A model generated the notes under the pieces. That model saw only the letters and a list, made by a program, of their open reading frames with translations. It was not told the origin of the DNA and ran no database searches. A stretch of DNA of 64,000 bases, from the NCBI GenBank assembly GCA_002256145.1, contig NKIP01000016.1, positions 27,855 to 91,854 of the forward strand. Reading direction: 5' to 3'. The position numbers and the translations under genes are program-made. This document shows, piece by piece, positions 18,997 through 27,462 of this stretch. How positions within the stretch are numbered: the first letter of the stretch is position 1; every line of letters starts with the position of its first letter. This stretch comes from Comamonadaceae bacterium PBBC1. Lineage in GTDB: Bacteria; Pseudomonadota; Gammaproteobacteria; Burkholderiales; Burkholderiaceae_C.

Positions 18997-19953
18997 TCAC
19001 TTTTTGGTCATGCCCAGTTCGGCCATCAGATCGCCAATCCATTTGGCGTCTTCCGTCACGCGCTTGCTCATCTGGTCAGCCGTCATGGGGAAGGCGGGAA
19101 TACCGGCTTTCTTGAACTGGTCCTGCACGGCCTTGTCGTTGAGCGAATCCATCATCACGCTGGAAAGCTTGTTGATGATGTCCTTGGGCACGCCTGCCGG
19201 CGCGGCCATGCCGCCCCAGGTGTACAAGTCGCCGTAGCCTTCTTCGGTCGGCGTGGCGGCATTGGGGAACACAGGGTTGCGGTGCGGGCCCCAGGCCGAC
19301 AGGATCTTGATTTGCCCGGCCTTGGCGTATGAGATGGCGCCTTCGGCCCCTGCCGTGGTCACGTCGGCATCACCCGCCACGAGTTCTTTGGCGCTGGGGT
19401 TGGGAAAGGCCACGACCTTGTAGGCCCAGCCGTCTTTTTTGGCAATCTTGGCGGCAATCAGCGCAGGCACGGCGGCGGGCGCATAGCTGCCAATCACCAC
19501 GGGCTTGCCGCTTTTCTTGGCCCAGGCGGCAAATTCCTTGAGGTTGTTGGCCGGGATGTCGCCACGCGCAGCCAGCACGAAGTCGTTGATCAACATGCCG
19601 CCCACCGACTGGTAGTCAGTCATTTTGTAGGGCGTGTTGCCCGCCACGATCTGCGAGATGCCAGGGCCAGGCGTCCAGGTGCCGATGGTGTAGCCATCGG
19701 GTTTGGCGCGGGTCATCTCGGCAAAGCCCACCACGCCGCCGCCGCCGGGCTTGTTGATCACTTGCACCGGCACGCCCAGGCGCTTGCTCATGCCTTCGGC
19801 CAGCAAGCGGGTCACCACGTCCATGTCGTTGCCCGGTGGGTAGGGGTAGATGATTTCGATGGGCTTGCTGGGCCATTTGTCTTGCGCCATGGCCGGCAGG
19901 GCAGCGGCAACGGCCAGTGCGGCGAGGGTGAACAGTCGGATGCGGTGTGTCAT
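18997..19953 (-). CDS. tctC: Tripartite tricarboxylate transporter binding protein TctC
   Basis: Periplasmic solute-binding protein (318 residues). The export signal RLFTLAALAVAAALPAMAQ is followed by KPIEIIYPYPPGNDMDVVTR, the typical Bug/TctC start, and NKPGGGGVVGF and AKPDGYTIGTW. The start at 19953 gives a proper signal peptide and is preceded by GGAGACAAAC. The Bug family normally binds a dicarboxylate or other acid; the residue after PYPPG is Asn-Asp rather than the more common Gly-Ser/Thr. It feeds the adjacent TctB and TctA. Confidence 0.93.
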   Translation of the reverse strand: MTHRIRLFTLAALAVAAALPAMAQDKWPSKPIEIIYPYPPGNDMDVVTRLLAEGMSKRLGVPVQVINKPGGGGVVGFAEMTRAKPDGYTIGTWTPGPGISQIVAGNTPYKMTDYQSVGGMLINDFVLAARGDIPANNLKEFAAWAKKSGKPVVIGSYAPAAVPALIAAKIAKKDGWAYKVVAFPNPSAKELVAGDADVTTAGAEGAISYAKAGQIKILSAWGPHRNPVFPNAATPTEEGYGDLYTWGGMAAPAGVPKDIINKLSSVMMDSLNDKAVQDQFKKAGIPAFPMTADQMSKRVTEDAKWIGDLMAELGMTKK

Positions 19954-19984
19954 GTTTGTCTCCAGAAAAGTGAGGGATGGGGGA

Positions 19985-21358
19985 TTAAACTTTTTCGGCC
20001 GCTGTGAACGCAAGGTGTAAAACCCTGAGGGCTTCGTCCACGTTCTCACGGGTAAAGACCAAGGGCGGTGACAGAATCAGCCGGTTGCCTTGCACGCGGA
20101 TGATGGCCCCTGCGTCTCGGGCGGTACCCACCAGTGTTTGGATGTAGGCCGAAGGCGGCACCATCATGGCTTTGCTGGCCTTGTCGGTCACCAGTTCAAT
20201 GGCGGCCATCATGCCTTTGCCGCGCACTTCGCCCACATGGGCGTAGTGCATCAGCTCTTGCAGCTTGTCTTGCATGTAGGCCCCCACGCGGCTGGCGTTG
20301 CCGGGCAGGTCTTCGCTGGCCACGATGTCCAGGTTGGCATTGGCCGCAGCGCAGGCCAGTGCATGGCCCGAGTAGGTGTAGCCATGCATCAGGGCGGCTG
20401 GCACGCCGGGCTGGTTCCAGGCGCTGGCCACGCGTTCGTTGATGAGCGTGGCACCCAGGGGCACATAGCCCGAATTGATGCCCTTGGCCATGGCCATGAT
20501 GTCGGGGGCCACGCCCCAGGCACGGGCACCGCACATGGCGCCGATGCGGCCAAAGCCAGTCACGATTTCGTCACTGATGAGCAAAATGCCGTGCTGGTCC
20601 AGCAGTTGGCGCAGGCCCGGCCAGTAGCTGTCGTGCGGCACGATCACGCCGCCTGCGCCTTGCACCGGCTCGGCCACCAAGGCGGCGATGTGGTGCGCCC
20701 CGACTTGCTCGATCAGCTGGGCCAACTGGTCCAGGCAGAGCTGGGCCAGCTGGGCCGGGTCGGTTTCGTTCCAGGGGTTGCGGTAGGTGTAAGGCGTTTC
20801 GGCCAGGTGGCAGCCGGGCAGCAGAGGCTCGTAGGCGCTGCGGAACATCGGGTTGCCGTTGATGGACGCGCCACCAAAATGCACCCCGTGGTAGCCCCAT
20901 TTGAGCGAGATGAACTGGTGGCGCTCGGGTTGGCCATTGAGCTTCCAGTATTGGCGCGCCAGCTTGAGCGCGGTCTCCACCGCGTCCGAGCCGCCCGAAG
21001 AAAAGAACACCTTGTTCATCATCTCAGGCGCAAACATGCGCATCAGGCGAGCCGACAGCTCGATGGCGGGCGGGTTGGAGGTGTTTTGAAAGGTGGAGTA
21101 GTAAGCCAGCTTGTCCAGCTGCGCCTTGATGGCGTTGATGACCTCGGGTCGGTTGTGCCCGATGTTGACGTTCCACAAGGAGGCGACCGTGTCCAAGTAG
21201 CGCTTGCCGTCGATGTCGTAAACGTGAACGCCTTCGCCCCGGTCAATGATCAAGGGCGGCGCAGCTTGCACTGCCTTGGGGTCGATCATGGGGTGGTACA
21301 TGTGCTGCGCATTGGCGCTGCGGATGTCGATGGGGGAATCAAGGGACATGTTGTTCAT
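19985..21358 (-). CDS. Class III (omega) aminotransferase
   Basis: A PLP-dependent fold-type I transaminase acting on a terminal amine such as beta-alanine, GABA, putrescine or taurine. About 457 residues; FFSSGGSDAVETALKLARQY and LISDEIVTGFGRIG (PLP-binding Asp) precede the Schiff-base Lys in MAMAKGINSGYVPLGA, and YTYSGHALACAAA follows. The start could be 21379 (TTG), 21370, 21358 or 21349; 21358 is a compromise. It is first in the leftward operon with tctCBA and the HDAC-like amidohydrolase, divergent from a MarR regulator. Import, deacylation and transamination of an N-acyl amino acid is a coherent reading. Confidence 0.92.
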   Translation of the reverse strand: MNNMSLDSPIDIRSANAQHMYHPMIDPKAVQAAPPLIIDRGEGVHVYDIDGKRYLDTVASLWNVNIGHNRPEVINAIKAQLDKLAYYSTFQNTSNPPAIELSARLMRMFAPEMMNKVFFSSGGSDAVETALKLARQYWKLNGQPERHQFISLKWGYHGVHFGGASINGNPMFRSAYEPLLPGCHLAETPYTYRNPWNETDPAQLAQLCLDQLAQLIEQVGAHHIAALVAEPVQGAGGVIVPHDSYWPGLRQLLDQHGILLISDEIVTGFGRIGAMCGARAWGVAPDIMAMAKGINSGYVPLGATLINERVASAWNQPGVPAALMHGYTYSGHALACAAANANLDIVASEDLPGNASRVGAYMQDKLQELMHYAHVGEVRGKGMMAAIELVTDKASKAMMVPPSAYIQTLVGTARDAGAIIRVQGNRLILSPPLVFTRENVDEALRVLHLAFTAAEKV

Positions 21359-21386
21359 GCTTTCAAGCATAGACAGCAAGCGTGTG

Positions 21387-21401
21387 ATGGAAAAAATCCA
21401 T
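21387..21401. promoter_or_regulatory. Possible MarR operator in the divergent promoter
   Basis: Inverted repeat ATGGA (21387-21391), five A residues, TCCAT (21397-21401) lies in the 80-base gap between the aminotransferase and the marR start. Short arms, so only a candidate. Confidence 0.35.
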
Positions 21402-21439
21402 TATCCTCAGGTCTTTCCCTTAGATTGGCCGCATTGAAT

Positions 21440-22012
21440 ATGGGCTTTCCCAAAGCATCATTGGCCGCACAAAGCCAATTGCCAGAATTTGACAAGCCGC
21501 AATCGATTTTCGATTTGCTCAATTTTCGCTTGTCCGAGCTTTTGGGCATCAGCGGTTCGCTGGTCACGCGCATCTGTGAAAACGAATACGGCATCACCCG
21601 CGAAGAGTGGCAGTTTGTGGCCATGTTGGCCGAGCTGAAGGCCATGTCGCCTTCGGACTTGGCCGCGCGTACCACGGTGGACCGGTCACAAGCTTCCAAG
21701 ACTTTGCGCGGCCTGATGGCCAAAGGCCTGGTGGAGCGCCAAAGCGTGCCCGGCGATGGCCGCCGTGCCTTGGTGTTGTTGTCCCAAGCCGGCTCGAATT
21801 TGTTTGCGCAGTTGTTTCCGCGTGTTGTGCAGGTACACCATGAACTGTTGCAGGATTTGGAGCCTGCCCAGCGGCAGGCCTTGGCGCACAGCATGAGTGT
21901 CATGCAAGCCAGGGCCTTGGCTGTGGCACAAGAGCACAAGCCCGATGGGGCTGCAGGGCGCAGGCAAGGCGGCAGTCGTGCCATTTGGAAAACCTCCTCC
22001 TTGGTGGTTTAA
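21440..22012 (+). CDS. MarR-family transcriptional regulator
   Basis: A 190-residue MarR regulator. The winged-helix region reads MSPSDLAARTTVDRSQASKT (recognition helix) and LVERQSVPGDGRRALVLLS (wing, DGRR). The ATG at 21440 is chosen; the frame is open far upstream, but that part is antisense to the aminotransferase gene. Divergent transcription suggests it controls the aminotransferase-tctCBA-amidohydrolase operon, with the transported acid or its product as likely ligand. Its stop overlaps the stop of the convergent GMC gene by four bases. The C-terminus after residue 160 is poorly conserved in type. Confidence 0.92.
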   Translation: MGFPKASLAAQSQLPEFDKPQSIFDLLNFRLSELLGISGSLVTRICENEYGITREEWQFVAMLAELKAMSPSDLAARTTVDRSQASKTLRGLMAKGLVERQSVPGDGRRALVLLSQAGSNLFAQLFPRVVQVHHELLQDLEPAQRQALAHSMSVMQARALAVAQEHKPDGAAGRRQGGSRAIWKTSSLVV

Positions 22013-23625
22013 GTCCGCAGGTCTTGTCGGATCAGGTCAGCGGCTTTTTCGGCCAGCATGATGATGGGCGCGTTGGTGTTGCCCGACACGATGAAAGGCA
22101 TGACCGAACCATCCACCACCCTGAGGCCTTGTGCACCATGCACACGCAGCCTGGCATCGACCACCGCCAAGCCATTGGAGGCGGGGCCCATGGCGCATGT
22201 GCCGACCGGGTGAAAAATGCTGCCCGCACGGCGGCACACCCAGTCGAGGATGTCGGCATCGCTTTGAATCTGTGTGCTGGGTTCGTGCTCTTGTGCCACG
22301 AAGTTTGACAGCGGTGCTTGGCGGGCAATGTCACGCATTTTTCGCACCATCTTGACGGCCAGTTGTTGGTCGTTGTCGCAGCTCAGGTAGTTTGCGTGAA
22401 TGTGGGGGGGCGTCAAGGGATCGGCGCTGTGAATTTGCACGCGGCCACGGCTTTCAGGGCGCAGCATGCAGGCCGACAGCGTGATGCCCGGAAAAGGGTG
22501 TGGAGGCTGATGGGGTCTGTCAAAACTGACCAGCCCAAAGTGGATCTGCACATTGGGCCAATCAGGCTGCGCGTCATTGTCGAGCGACAAAAAAGCGCCT
22601 GCGCGGTAGACCCCTGTGGCCAAAGGTCCTGTGCGGGTGAGTTGGTAGCGCAAAAAATCACGCGCACTGCGCCAAGGGCTGTTGGCCACATCGTTGAGCG
22701 TTTCTATGCCCTGGCAGCGAAAGGAGGGGCGCACTTGCAAATGGTCTTGCAGGTTTTCTCCCACGCCAGGCAAATCGATCAGCGGGTCAATGTGGTGCTG
22801 TTTCAGCAGATCGGCAGGCCCAATGCCTGACAGCTGCAACAGTTGAGGCGACTGGATGGCACCGGCACACAACACCACTTCATGCCGTGCGTGCAGGCTG
22901 TGGTGTTGCCCGTCTTGGACCCAGCTCACGCCATGTGCCCTTTGCTTGTTCATCAGCACGCGGGTGACCTGTGCACCGCTGATGACCTTGAGGTTGGGGC
23001 GCGTGAGTGCGCGTTGCAGGTAGGCCCGCTCGGTGCTCATGCGCTGGCCATGGCGGGTGTTCATGCGAAAGTAGGCTGCGCCAGCATTGTTGCCGCCATT
23101 GAAGTCATCGGTGGGCGCAATGCCACATTGCCCGGCAGCGGCAATGAAGGCATCTGACAAAGGGTCATGTGGCAATTCAGATACCCACAAAGGTCCATCA
23201 AGCCCGTCGTTGGCGTGCGTGCTTTGGCTGCCCATGGCCTTTTGGAAATAGGGCAACACATCGTCCCATGACCAGCCCGGGTTGCCCAGTGCTTGCCAGC
23301 GTTCGTAATCCTGGCGGTGGCCCCGCAAATACAGCATTCCGTTGATCAGGCTGGAGCCGCCCAGGCCCTTGCCGCGAGGCCATGGCAGACGCCGGTCGGC
23401 CATGGCGGCTTCGGGCTGGGTTTCAAATTGCCAATCGTGCGCCGGGTTGCCCACCGTTTTGAAGTAACCGATCGGAATGTTCAGCCAAGGGTCGCGTGAC
23501 GGGTTGCCCGCTTCGATCAGGGTGACGTGCAGCCGGGGGTCTTCACTCAAGCGGGCGGCCAGCGTACAGCCTGCCGAGCCGGCACCGACAACGATGACAT
23601 CGGTTTCAGTGGGGTGTGCTGACAT
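22009..23625 (-). CDS. GMC-family FAD oxidoreductase (choline/alcohol dehydrogenase type)
   Basis: A 538-residue glucose-methanol-choline oxidoreductase that oxidises a primary alcohol with FAD. It starts with VIVVGAGSAGCTLAARLSED (FAD-binding fold), has the GMC signature around PWPRGKGLGGSSLINGMLYL, a second signature near GAIQSPQLLQLSGIGP, and the catalytic His in FHPVGTCAMG with a later Asn/His pair in VSGNTNAPIIMLAEKAADL. No signal peptide is seen. It begins directly after the stop of a tctC gene (no gap), so it probably oxidises a compound related to that binding protein's ligand. The substrate is unknown. Confidence 0.94.
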   Translation of the reverse strand: MSAHPTETDVIVVGAGSAGCTLAARLSEDPRLHVTLIEAGNPSRDPWLNIPIGYFKTVGNPAHDWQFETQPEAAMADRRLPWPRGKGLGGSSLINGMLYLRGHRQDYERWQALGNPGWSWDDVLPYFQKAMGSQSTHANDGLDGPLWVSELPHDPLSDAFIAAAGQCGIAPTDDFNGGNNAGAAYFRMNTRHGQRMSTERAYLQRALTRPNLKVISGAQVTRVLMNKQRAHGVSWVQDGQHHSLHARHEVVLCAGAIQSPQLLQLSGIGPADLLKQHHIDPLIDLPGVGENLQDHLQVRPSFRCQGIETLNDVANSPWRSARDFLRYQLTRTGPLATGVYRAGAFLSLDNDAQPDWPNVQIHFGLVSFDRPHQPPHPFPGITLSACMLRPESRGRVQIHSADPLTPPHIHANYLSCDNDQQLAVKMVRKMRDIARQAPLSNFVAQEHEPSTQIQSDADILDWVCRRAGSIFHPVGTCAMGPASNGLAVVDARLRVHGAQGLRVVDGSVMPFIVSGNTNAPIIMLAEKAADLIRQDLRT

Positions 23626-24603
23626 TCAATCGGCCCGAATCTGTGCTGCGCGGCCAATTTTTTGCCATTTGTCGGTTTCGCTGGCAATCACCGAGCCAAA
23701 CTGCGCACTGCCCATGGGCTCAGGCTCCAGGGCCAGGTTGGCCAGACGCTCTCGCACATCGGGCATGTTCAAGGCTTTGTTCAGTTCGCTGTTGAGCCGT
23801 TCAATGACCTCTTTGGGGGTGCCTGTTTTGACCATCATGCCGTCAAAAGAACGCAGGACAAAATCACCAAAACCTTGCTCACTCATGGTGGGCACGTCTT
23901 TCAGGGCGGGCAAGCGTTTGGCACCGGTCACGGCCATGGCTTTGAGTTTGCCGCCGTTGATTTGCGGCAAGGCGGCCGAGGCGGTCAAAAACATGAAGTG
24001 GGTGCGGTCGGCAATCAGGTCGCCAATGGCCAAGCCAAATTGGTTGTATGGCACATGCGTGGTCACCGTGTTGGTTTGTTGTTTGAACAGCTCGCCCGCC
24101 AGATGCGCCGGTGTGCCGTTGCCGCCTGAGGCGAAACTCAAACTGCCGGGTTTTGCCTTGGCCGTTTGGACAATGTCGGCAGGTCCCTTGAGGGTGCTGG
24201 TGACGGGGGCGACCAGCACGTTGTAGCTCCAGGCCATGTGCCCGACCGACTCCAATTGGTTGAAGTGGATGGTTTGCGCGGGAAAGAGCAAAGGGGCCAC
24301 CAAGGATGCCGATGACAGCAGGTAAAGGGTGTAACCATCGGCCGGTTGGCGCAGGGCGTCTGCCATGCCGATCGTGCCTGCCGCCCCGGGTTTGTTGTCC
24401 ACCACAATGGCTTGCCCCAGGCTGGCGCTCATCTTTTCTGCCACGATGCGCCCGGTCACATCTGCGGGTGTGCCCGGAGGCCATGGCACCACCATGCGAA
24501 TGGCTTTGTTGGGGTAATTTTGTGCGCTTGCCACCCAGCTCAGCAACAGCAAACTGGCCATCACCGGCAGCGTTCGACGGCGCGAAAAAAATGACTTGGA
24601 CAT
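23626..24603 (-). CDS. TctC/Bug-family periplasmic binding protein (orphan)
   Basis: A 325-residue Bug-type binding protein: signal peptide RRRTLPVMASLLLLSWVASA, then KAIRMVVPWPPGTPADVTGR and NKPGAAGTIGMADALRQPAD. The ATG at 24603 has GAGGAGA upstream and a good signal peptide. No tctA or tctB accompanies it, as with most Bug proteins in Burkholderiales; it may use a distant permease or act in sensing. Co-transcribed with the GMC oxidoreductase and divergent from a LysR gene. Confidence 0.92.
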   Translation of the reverse strand: MSKSFFSRRRTLPVMASLLLLSWVASAQNYPNKAIRMVVPWPPGTPADVTGRIVAEKMSASLGQAIVVDNKPGAAGTIGMADALRQPADGYTLYLLSSASLVAPLLFPAQTIHFNQLESVGHMAWSYNVLVAPVTSTLKGPADIVQTAKAKPGSLSFASGGNGTPAHLAGELFKQQTNTVTTHVPYNQFGLAIGDLIADRTHFMFLTASAALPQINGGKLKAMAVTGAKRLPALKDVPTMSEQGFGDFVLRSFDGMMVKTGTPKEVIERLNSELNKALNMPDVRERLANLALEPEPMGSAQFGSVIASETDKWQKIGRAAQIRAD

Positions 24604-24689
24604 GGTGATGGGTCTCCTCAATGGGTGAATGTGTGGGGTCATTATTCAAAGCCGTGAAGGTCCTGACAAATGAAAAAGTTCGATTCATT

Positions 24690-24707
24690 CATATCCAAAT
24701 TGATATG
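24690..24707. promoter_or_regulatory. LysR-type operator
   Basis: CATATC (24690-24695), six bases, GATATG (24702-24707) is a perfect inverted repeat with the T-N11-A character of LysR sites. It ends 7 bases before the LysR gene, in the divergent promoter shared with tctC-GMC, a usual autoregulatory position. Confidence 0.55.
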
Positions 24708-24714
24708 ATGGACC

Positions 24715-25680
24715 ATGACTTTGAATTTGCAACGTGACCTGACGCTCAAACAACTTCGGTTGGTCAGTTTGCTGGGACGAACGCTCAACCTGAGCCGCTG
24801 TGCCGAGTTGTTGCATACCTCGCAACCCGCCGCTTCGAGGGCGTTGGCCCATTTAGAGACACAGTTGCAGCGGGTCTTGTTCCAAAGGACCACCAAGCAG
24901 ATCTTGCCCACAGTGGCGGGCCTGAGCTTGATTCAGCATGCCAATCGAATATTGGCCGAGATTGATGTGGCCCAAGAAGAGTTGTTGGGCCTGTCTGCGG
25001 GAATCAGTGCGGAGATGCGCTTGGGGGTGCTGGCCGCCTTTTCACCCGATGTGCTGGCGGGGGCCTTGGCCAGGTCGCGTCAATTGCTGCCTGAGGTCTT
25101 GCTCTCGACACAGATGCAGCCGCTGGAGGTGCTTTATGAGCAATTGCTGGATGGGCGCATTGACCTGATGCTGGCCCATGCTGAGTTCAGGGTCGACCTG
25201 AATTTGGTGGAGGTGACGCCCTTGTACGAGGAGCACAGCACCATTTTGGCGGGCCAGTCGCATCGTTTGCACAAGAAAAAGAAACCCAGCTGGTCGGACT
25301 TGGCTCAGGAAGCCTGGATCTTGCCCCCGGTCAATACCCCGTTGCGTCCCAAAATTGACCGCATGTTGTCGGTATACCGCAGTGGCCAGCGCTCGGGTCT
25401 GGGGCCGGATGTGCAAACGGACTCGTCATTGTTGGCACTCCGCTTGCTCTCTCAAACCCCGATGCTGTGGGCCATCGCGCACCAGCAAGCCAGGCAGTTT
25501 GAGTCCACCGCCCAAGTGCGGGCCATTGCGGCCCCTGTGGAGCTGCTGCGAGGCCCCATGTGTTGTTTCAGGCTGCGCCAAGAGCGCATGAAGACGCCCC
25601 AAAGCATCTTCATGGGCTGCCTCAAGGACAGTGCAAGCCAACTTCGGGTGCCGTACCCACAAAATGCTGACGGCCCCTGA
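24715..25680 (+). CDS. LysR-family transcriptional regulator
   Basis: A 321-residue LysR regulator. The N-terminal helix-turn-helix reads NLSRCAELLHTSQPAASRAL, followed by a linker helix and a periplasmic-binding-like effector domain. The spacing LKQLRLVSLLGRTLNLSRCA is like the GbpR/Cbl branch that controls sugar-acid or aromatic catabolism. It is divergent from the tctC-GMC pair and probably regulates it through the inverted repeat just before its start codon. Confidence 0.94.
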   Translation: MTLNLQRDLTLKQLRLVSLLGRTLNLSRCAELLHTSQPAASRALAHLETQLQRVLFQRTTKQILPTVAGLSLIQHANRILAEIDVAQEELLGLSAGISAEMRLGVLAAFSPDVLAGALARSRQLLPEVLLSTQMQPLEVLYEQLLDGRIDLMLAHAEFRVDLNLVEVTPLYEEHSTILAGQSHRLHKKKKPSWSDLAQEAWILPPVNTPLRPKIDRMLSVYRSGQRSGLGPDVQTDSSLLALRLLSQTPMLWAIAHQQARQFESTAQVRAIAAPVELLRGPMCCFRLRQERMKTPQSIFMGCLKDSASQLRVPYPQNADGP

Positions 25681-25687
25681 GTCCTTG

Positions 25688-26134
25688 TCAGCCGGCCAAA
25701 GCGGCCTTGACCGCGGCAGACACCTGGCCCATGTCGGCCTTGCCTGCCAACTGGGCTTTGACCGCGCCCATGACTTTGCCCATGTCGCCGGGACCTTTGG
25801 CACCCAGTTCGGTCACGATGGCCTGCACCGCAGCGCTGACCTCTTCAGCCGACATGCGTGCGGGCAGGTAAGCCAGCAAAACGGCCATTTCGGCTTTTTC
25901 CTTGTCGGCCAAATCCTGGCGGGCGGCTTGTTCAAAGGCGGCAATGGAGTCTTTGCGCTGCTTGATCAGTTTGTCCACGATGGCCACCACGGCCACATCA
26001 TCCAGTTCAATGCGCTCATCCACTTCTTTTTGTTTCATGGCGGACAGCAGCAAGCGGATGGTGCCCAGACGTTCACTGTCTTTGGCCCGCATCGCGGTTT
26101 TCATGTCTTCGGTGATCTGTTCTTTCAGGCTCAT
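25688..26134 (-). CDS. GatB/YqeY-domain protein
   Basis: A 148-residue protein of the YqeY family, helical throughout, resembling the tail domain of the GatB amidotransferase subunit. Key stretches are MSLKEQITEDMKTAMRAKDS, IRLLLSAMKQKEVD and YLPARMSAEE. Function is not settled; a tRNA-binding or amidotransferase-related role has been proposed. It follows rpsU on the same strand, a common arrangement, with a terminator hairpin between them. Confidence 0.93.
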   Translation of the reverse strand: MSLKEQITEDMKTAMRAKDSERLGTIRLLLSAMKQKEVDERIELDDVAVVAIVDKLIKQRKDSIAAFEQAARQDLADKEKAEMAVLLAYLPARMSAEEVSAAVQAIVTELGAKGPGDMGKVMGAVKAQLAGKADMGQVSAAVKAALAG

Positions 26135-26182
26135 GAGAGGCTCCAGGGTGAGGTGTTGAAAAAGGGGCAGTCAGAAACAACA

Positions 26183-26220
26183 AAGCCCGCCTGAGCGTCC
26201 TCCAGCGGGCTTGTTTTGCA
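26183..26220 (-). terminator. Terminator hairpin after rpsU
   Basis: Read leftward, AAGCCCGC pairs with GCGGGCTT (26205-26212 with 26183-26190) around a 14-base loop, followed by TGTTGTTTC. It lies between rpsU and yqeY and would set their relative expression. The T-run is interrupted. Confidence 0.7.
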
Positions 26221-26249
26221 GACCTTTGCAGGTCATACAAAAAGGAAGA

Positions 26250-26462
26250 TCAATACATCTTCTTGGGCAATTGCATGCTGCGAACGCGTTTGTAGTGACG
26301 CTTGACAGCGGCCGACTTCTTGCGCTTGCGCTCAGTGGTGGGCTTTTCGTAGAACTCGCGGGCACGCAGATCGGTCAGCAGGCCGAGTTTTTCTATGGTG
26401 CGCTTGAAGCGACGCAGGGCAACGTCAAACGGCTCGTTTTCTTTCACGCGGATGGTGGTCAT
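26250..26462 (-). CDS. rpsU: 30S ribosomal protein S21
   Basis: A 70-residue, very basic small-subunit protein. It starts [20 protein letters not shown] and ends in the basic tail [17 protein letters not shown], the pattern of S21, which binds near the 16S 3' end and aids initiation. Full length. A leftward TATAAT at 26591-26596 is a candidate promoter. Confidence 0.98.
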   Translation of the reverse strand: MTTIRVKENEPFDVALRRFKRTIEKLGLLTDLRAREFYEKPTTERKRKKSAAVKRHYKRVRSMQLPKKMY

Positions 26463-26590
26463 TGAATCAAAGTTTCCAAAAATGTGCCGGCTGCAGAACC
26501 AAGGGAGATCGGGCCCTTGAATCCCAGTTACGGCGGTTCCCCGTCACGAACTAGTATTTGGCAGACGGGGGTTTGCCAGCAAAGCCTGAG

Positions 26591-26596
26591 ATTATA
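26591..26596 (-). promoter_or_regulatory. Candidate rpsU promoter -10
   Basis: A perfect TATAAT read leftward, about 130 bases before the rpsU start, in the 273-base gap between rpsU and the divergent beta-barrel gene. No strong -35 is visible, and nothing else in this gap was recognised. Confidence 0.4.
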
Positions 26597-26735
26597 GCCT
26601 TAAGTTTGGAGGGTTCTGTCCTTCACTCATCCAAGGATGGCGTGGGTGAGAAACTGCAAAAATTTGTAACCTGTTCAATTGTATGAAGCAAATAATTTAC
26701 ATTATTGACTCTTTTAACTTCATTTAAAGTACAAA

Positions 26736-27320
26736 ATGACTAAATTCAAAAAAATCGTCGGTTTGACCCTGGTGTTGGCCGCTGCCGCTTCTGTTCAAGC
26801 TCAACAAAAGGGCCAGGGTTCGGGTTTGTACGGCGAGTTGGCCATTTCTCCAATCAAGCTGGACCTGGATGACGGTGCTCAATCGAAAGCCGGTTACAAC
26901 CTGAACGGCATGCGCGTGATTCTCGGTCAAAAAATCCACCCCAATTTGTCGGTTGAAGGCATGTTGGGCATGGGTTTGGGCGATGACACCAAGACCGTGG
27001 TCAGCAACAACGGCACGGCCAAGGCGACTGCGAAAGTGAACAACTTCACGGGCGCTTATCTGCGTGCGCACACCCTCCTGACGCCCGAGCTCGAAGTGTT
27101 TGGCCGTGCCGGTTTTGCCCGCATGAAGTTGAGTGTCACCGAGGTTGTTGGCGGTAAGACTGAAAAAAACAGTTCCACAGACAATTCGTTTTCTTACGGT
27201 TTGGGCATGAACTACAACCTGAACAAGACCACCTATGTGGGTTTGGACGTCACACGTTACAACACCGAAGGCAAGAGCAAGGTCCAGGGCGTGTCCCTGA
27301 CAGCTGGATACCGTTTCTGA
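26736..27320 (+). CDS. Outer membrane beta-barrel protein (Opa/OmpW-like size)
   Basis: A 194-residue protein with signal peptide KKIVGLTLVLAAAASVQAQ. A row of alternating amphipathic strands follows (for example SVEGMLGMGLGD, LEVFGRAGFARMKL, FSYGLGMNYNL), ending VQGVSLTAGYRF. The terminal Phe is the usual Omp assembly signal. It probably forms an 8-stranded barrel; function is not known. The upstream region is AT-rich and the gene has its own terminator. Confidence 0.85.
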   Translation: MTKFKKIVGLTLVLAAAASVQAQQKGQGSGLYGELAISPIKLDLDDGAQSKAGYNLNGMRVILGQKIHPNLSVEGMLGMGLGDDTKTVVSNNGTAKATAKVNNFTGAYLRAHTLLTPELEVFGRAGFARMKLSVTEVVGGKTEKNSSTDNSFSYGLGMNYNLNKTTYVGLDVTRYNTEGKSKVQGVSLTAGYRF

Positions 27321-27358
27321 TCACGATGCAGGCTCTGCATGGGCCTGCTTGTTATGGG

Positions 27359-27387
27359 GGCCCGCATTGCAAGATGCGGGCCTTTTT
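27359..27387 (+). terminator. Rho-independent terminator
   Basis: GGCCCGCAT (27359-27367) pairs perfectly with ATGCGGGCC (27374-27382) around a six-base loop, followed by five T. It ends the beta-barrel gene. Confidence 0.95.
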
Positions 27388-27462
27388 CGTGGGTGTTGGT
27401 GACAGCTGCGCTGGTTAAAATAATTATTTTTACTTCTTGGTTTGAACGCCAAACCCACTCAA

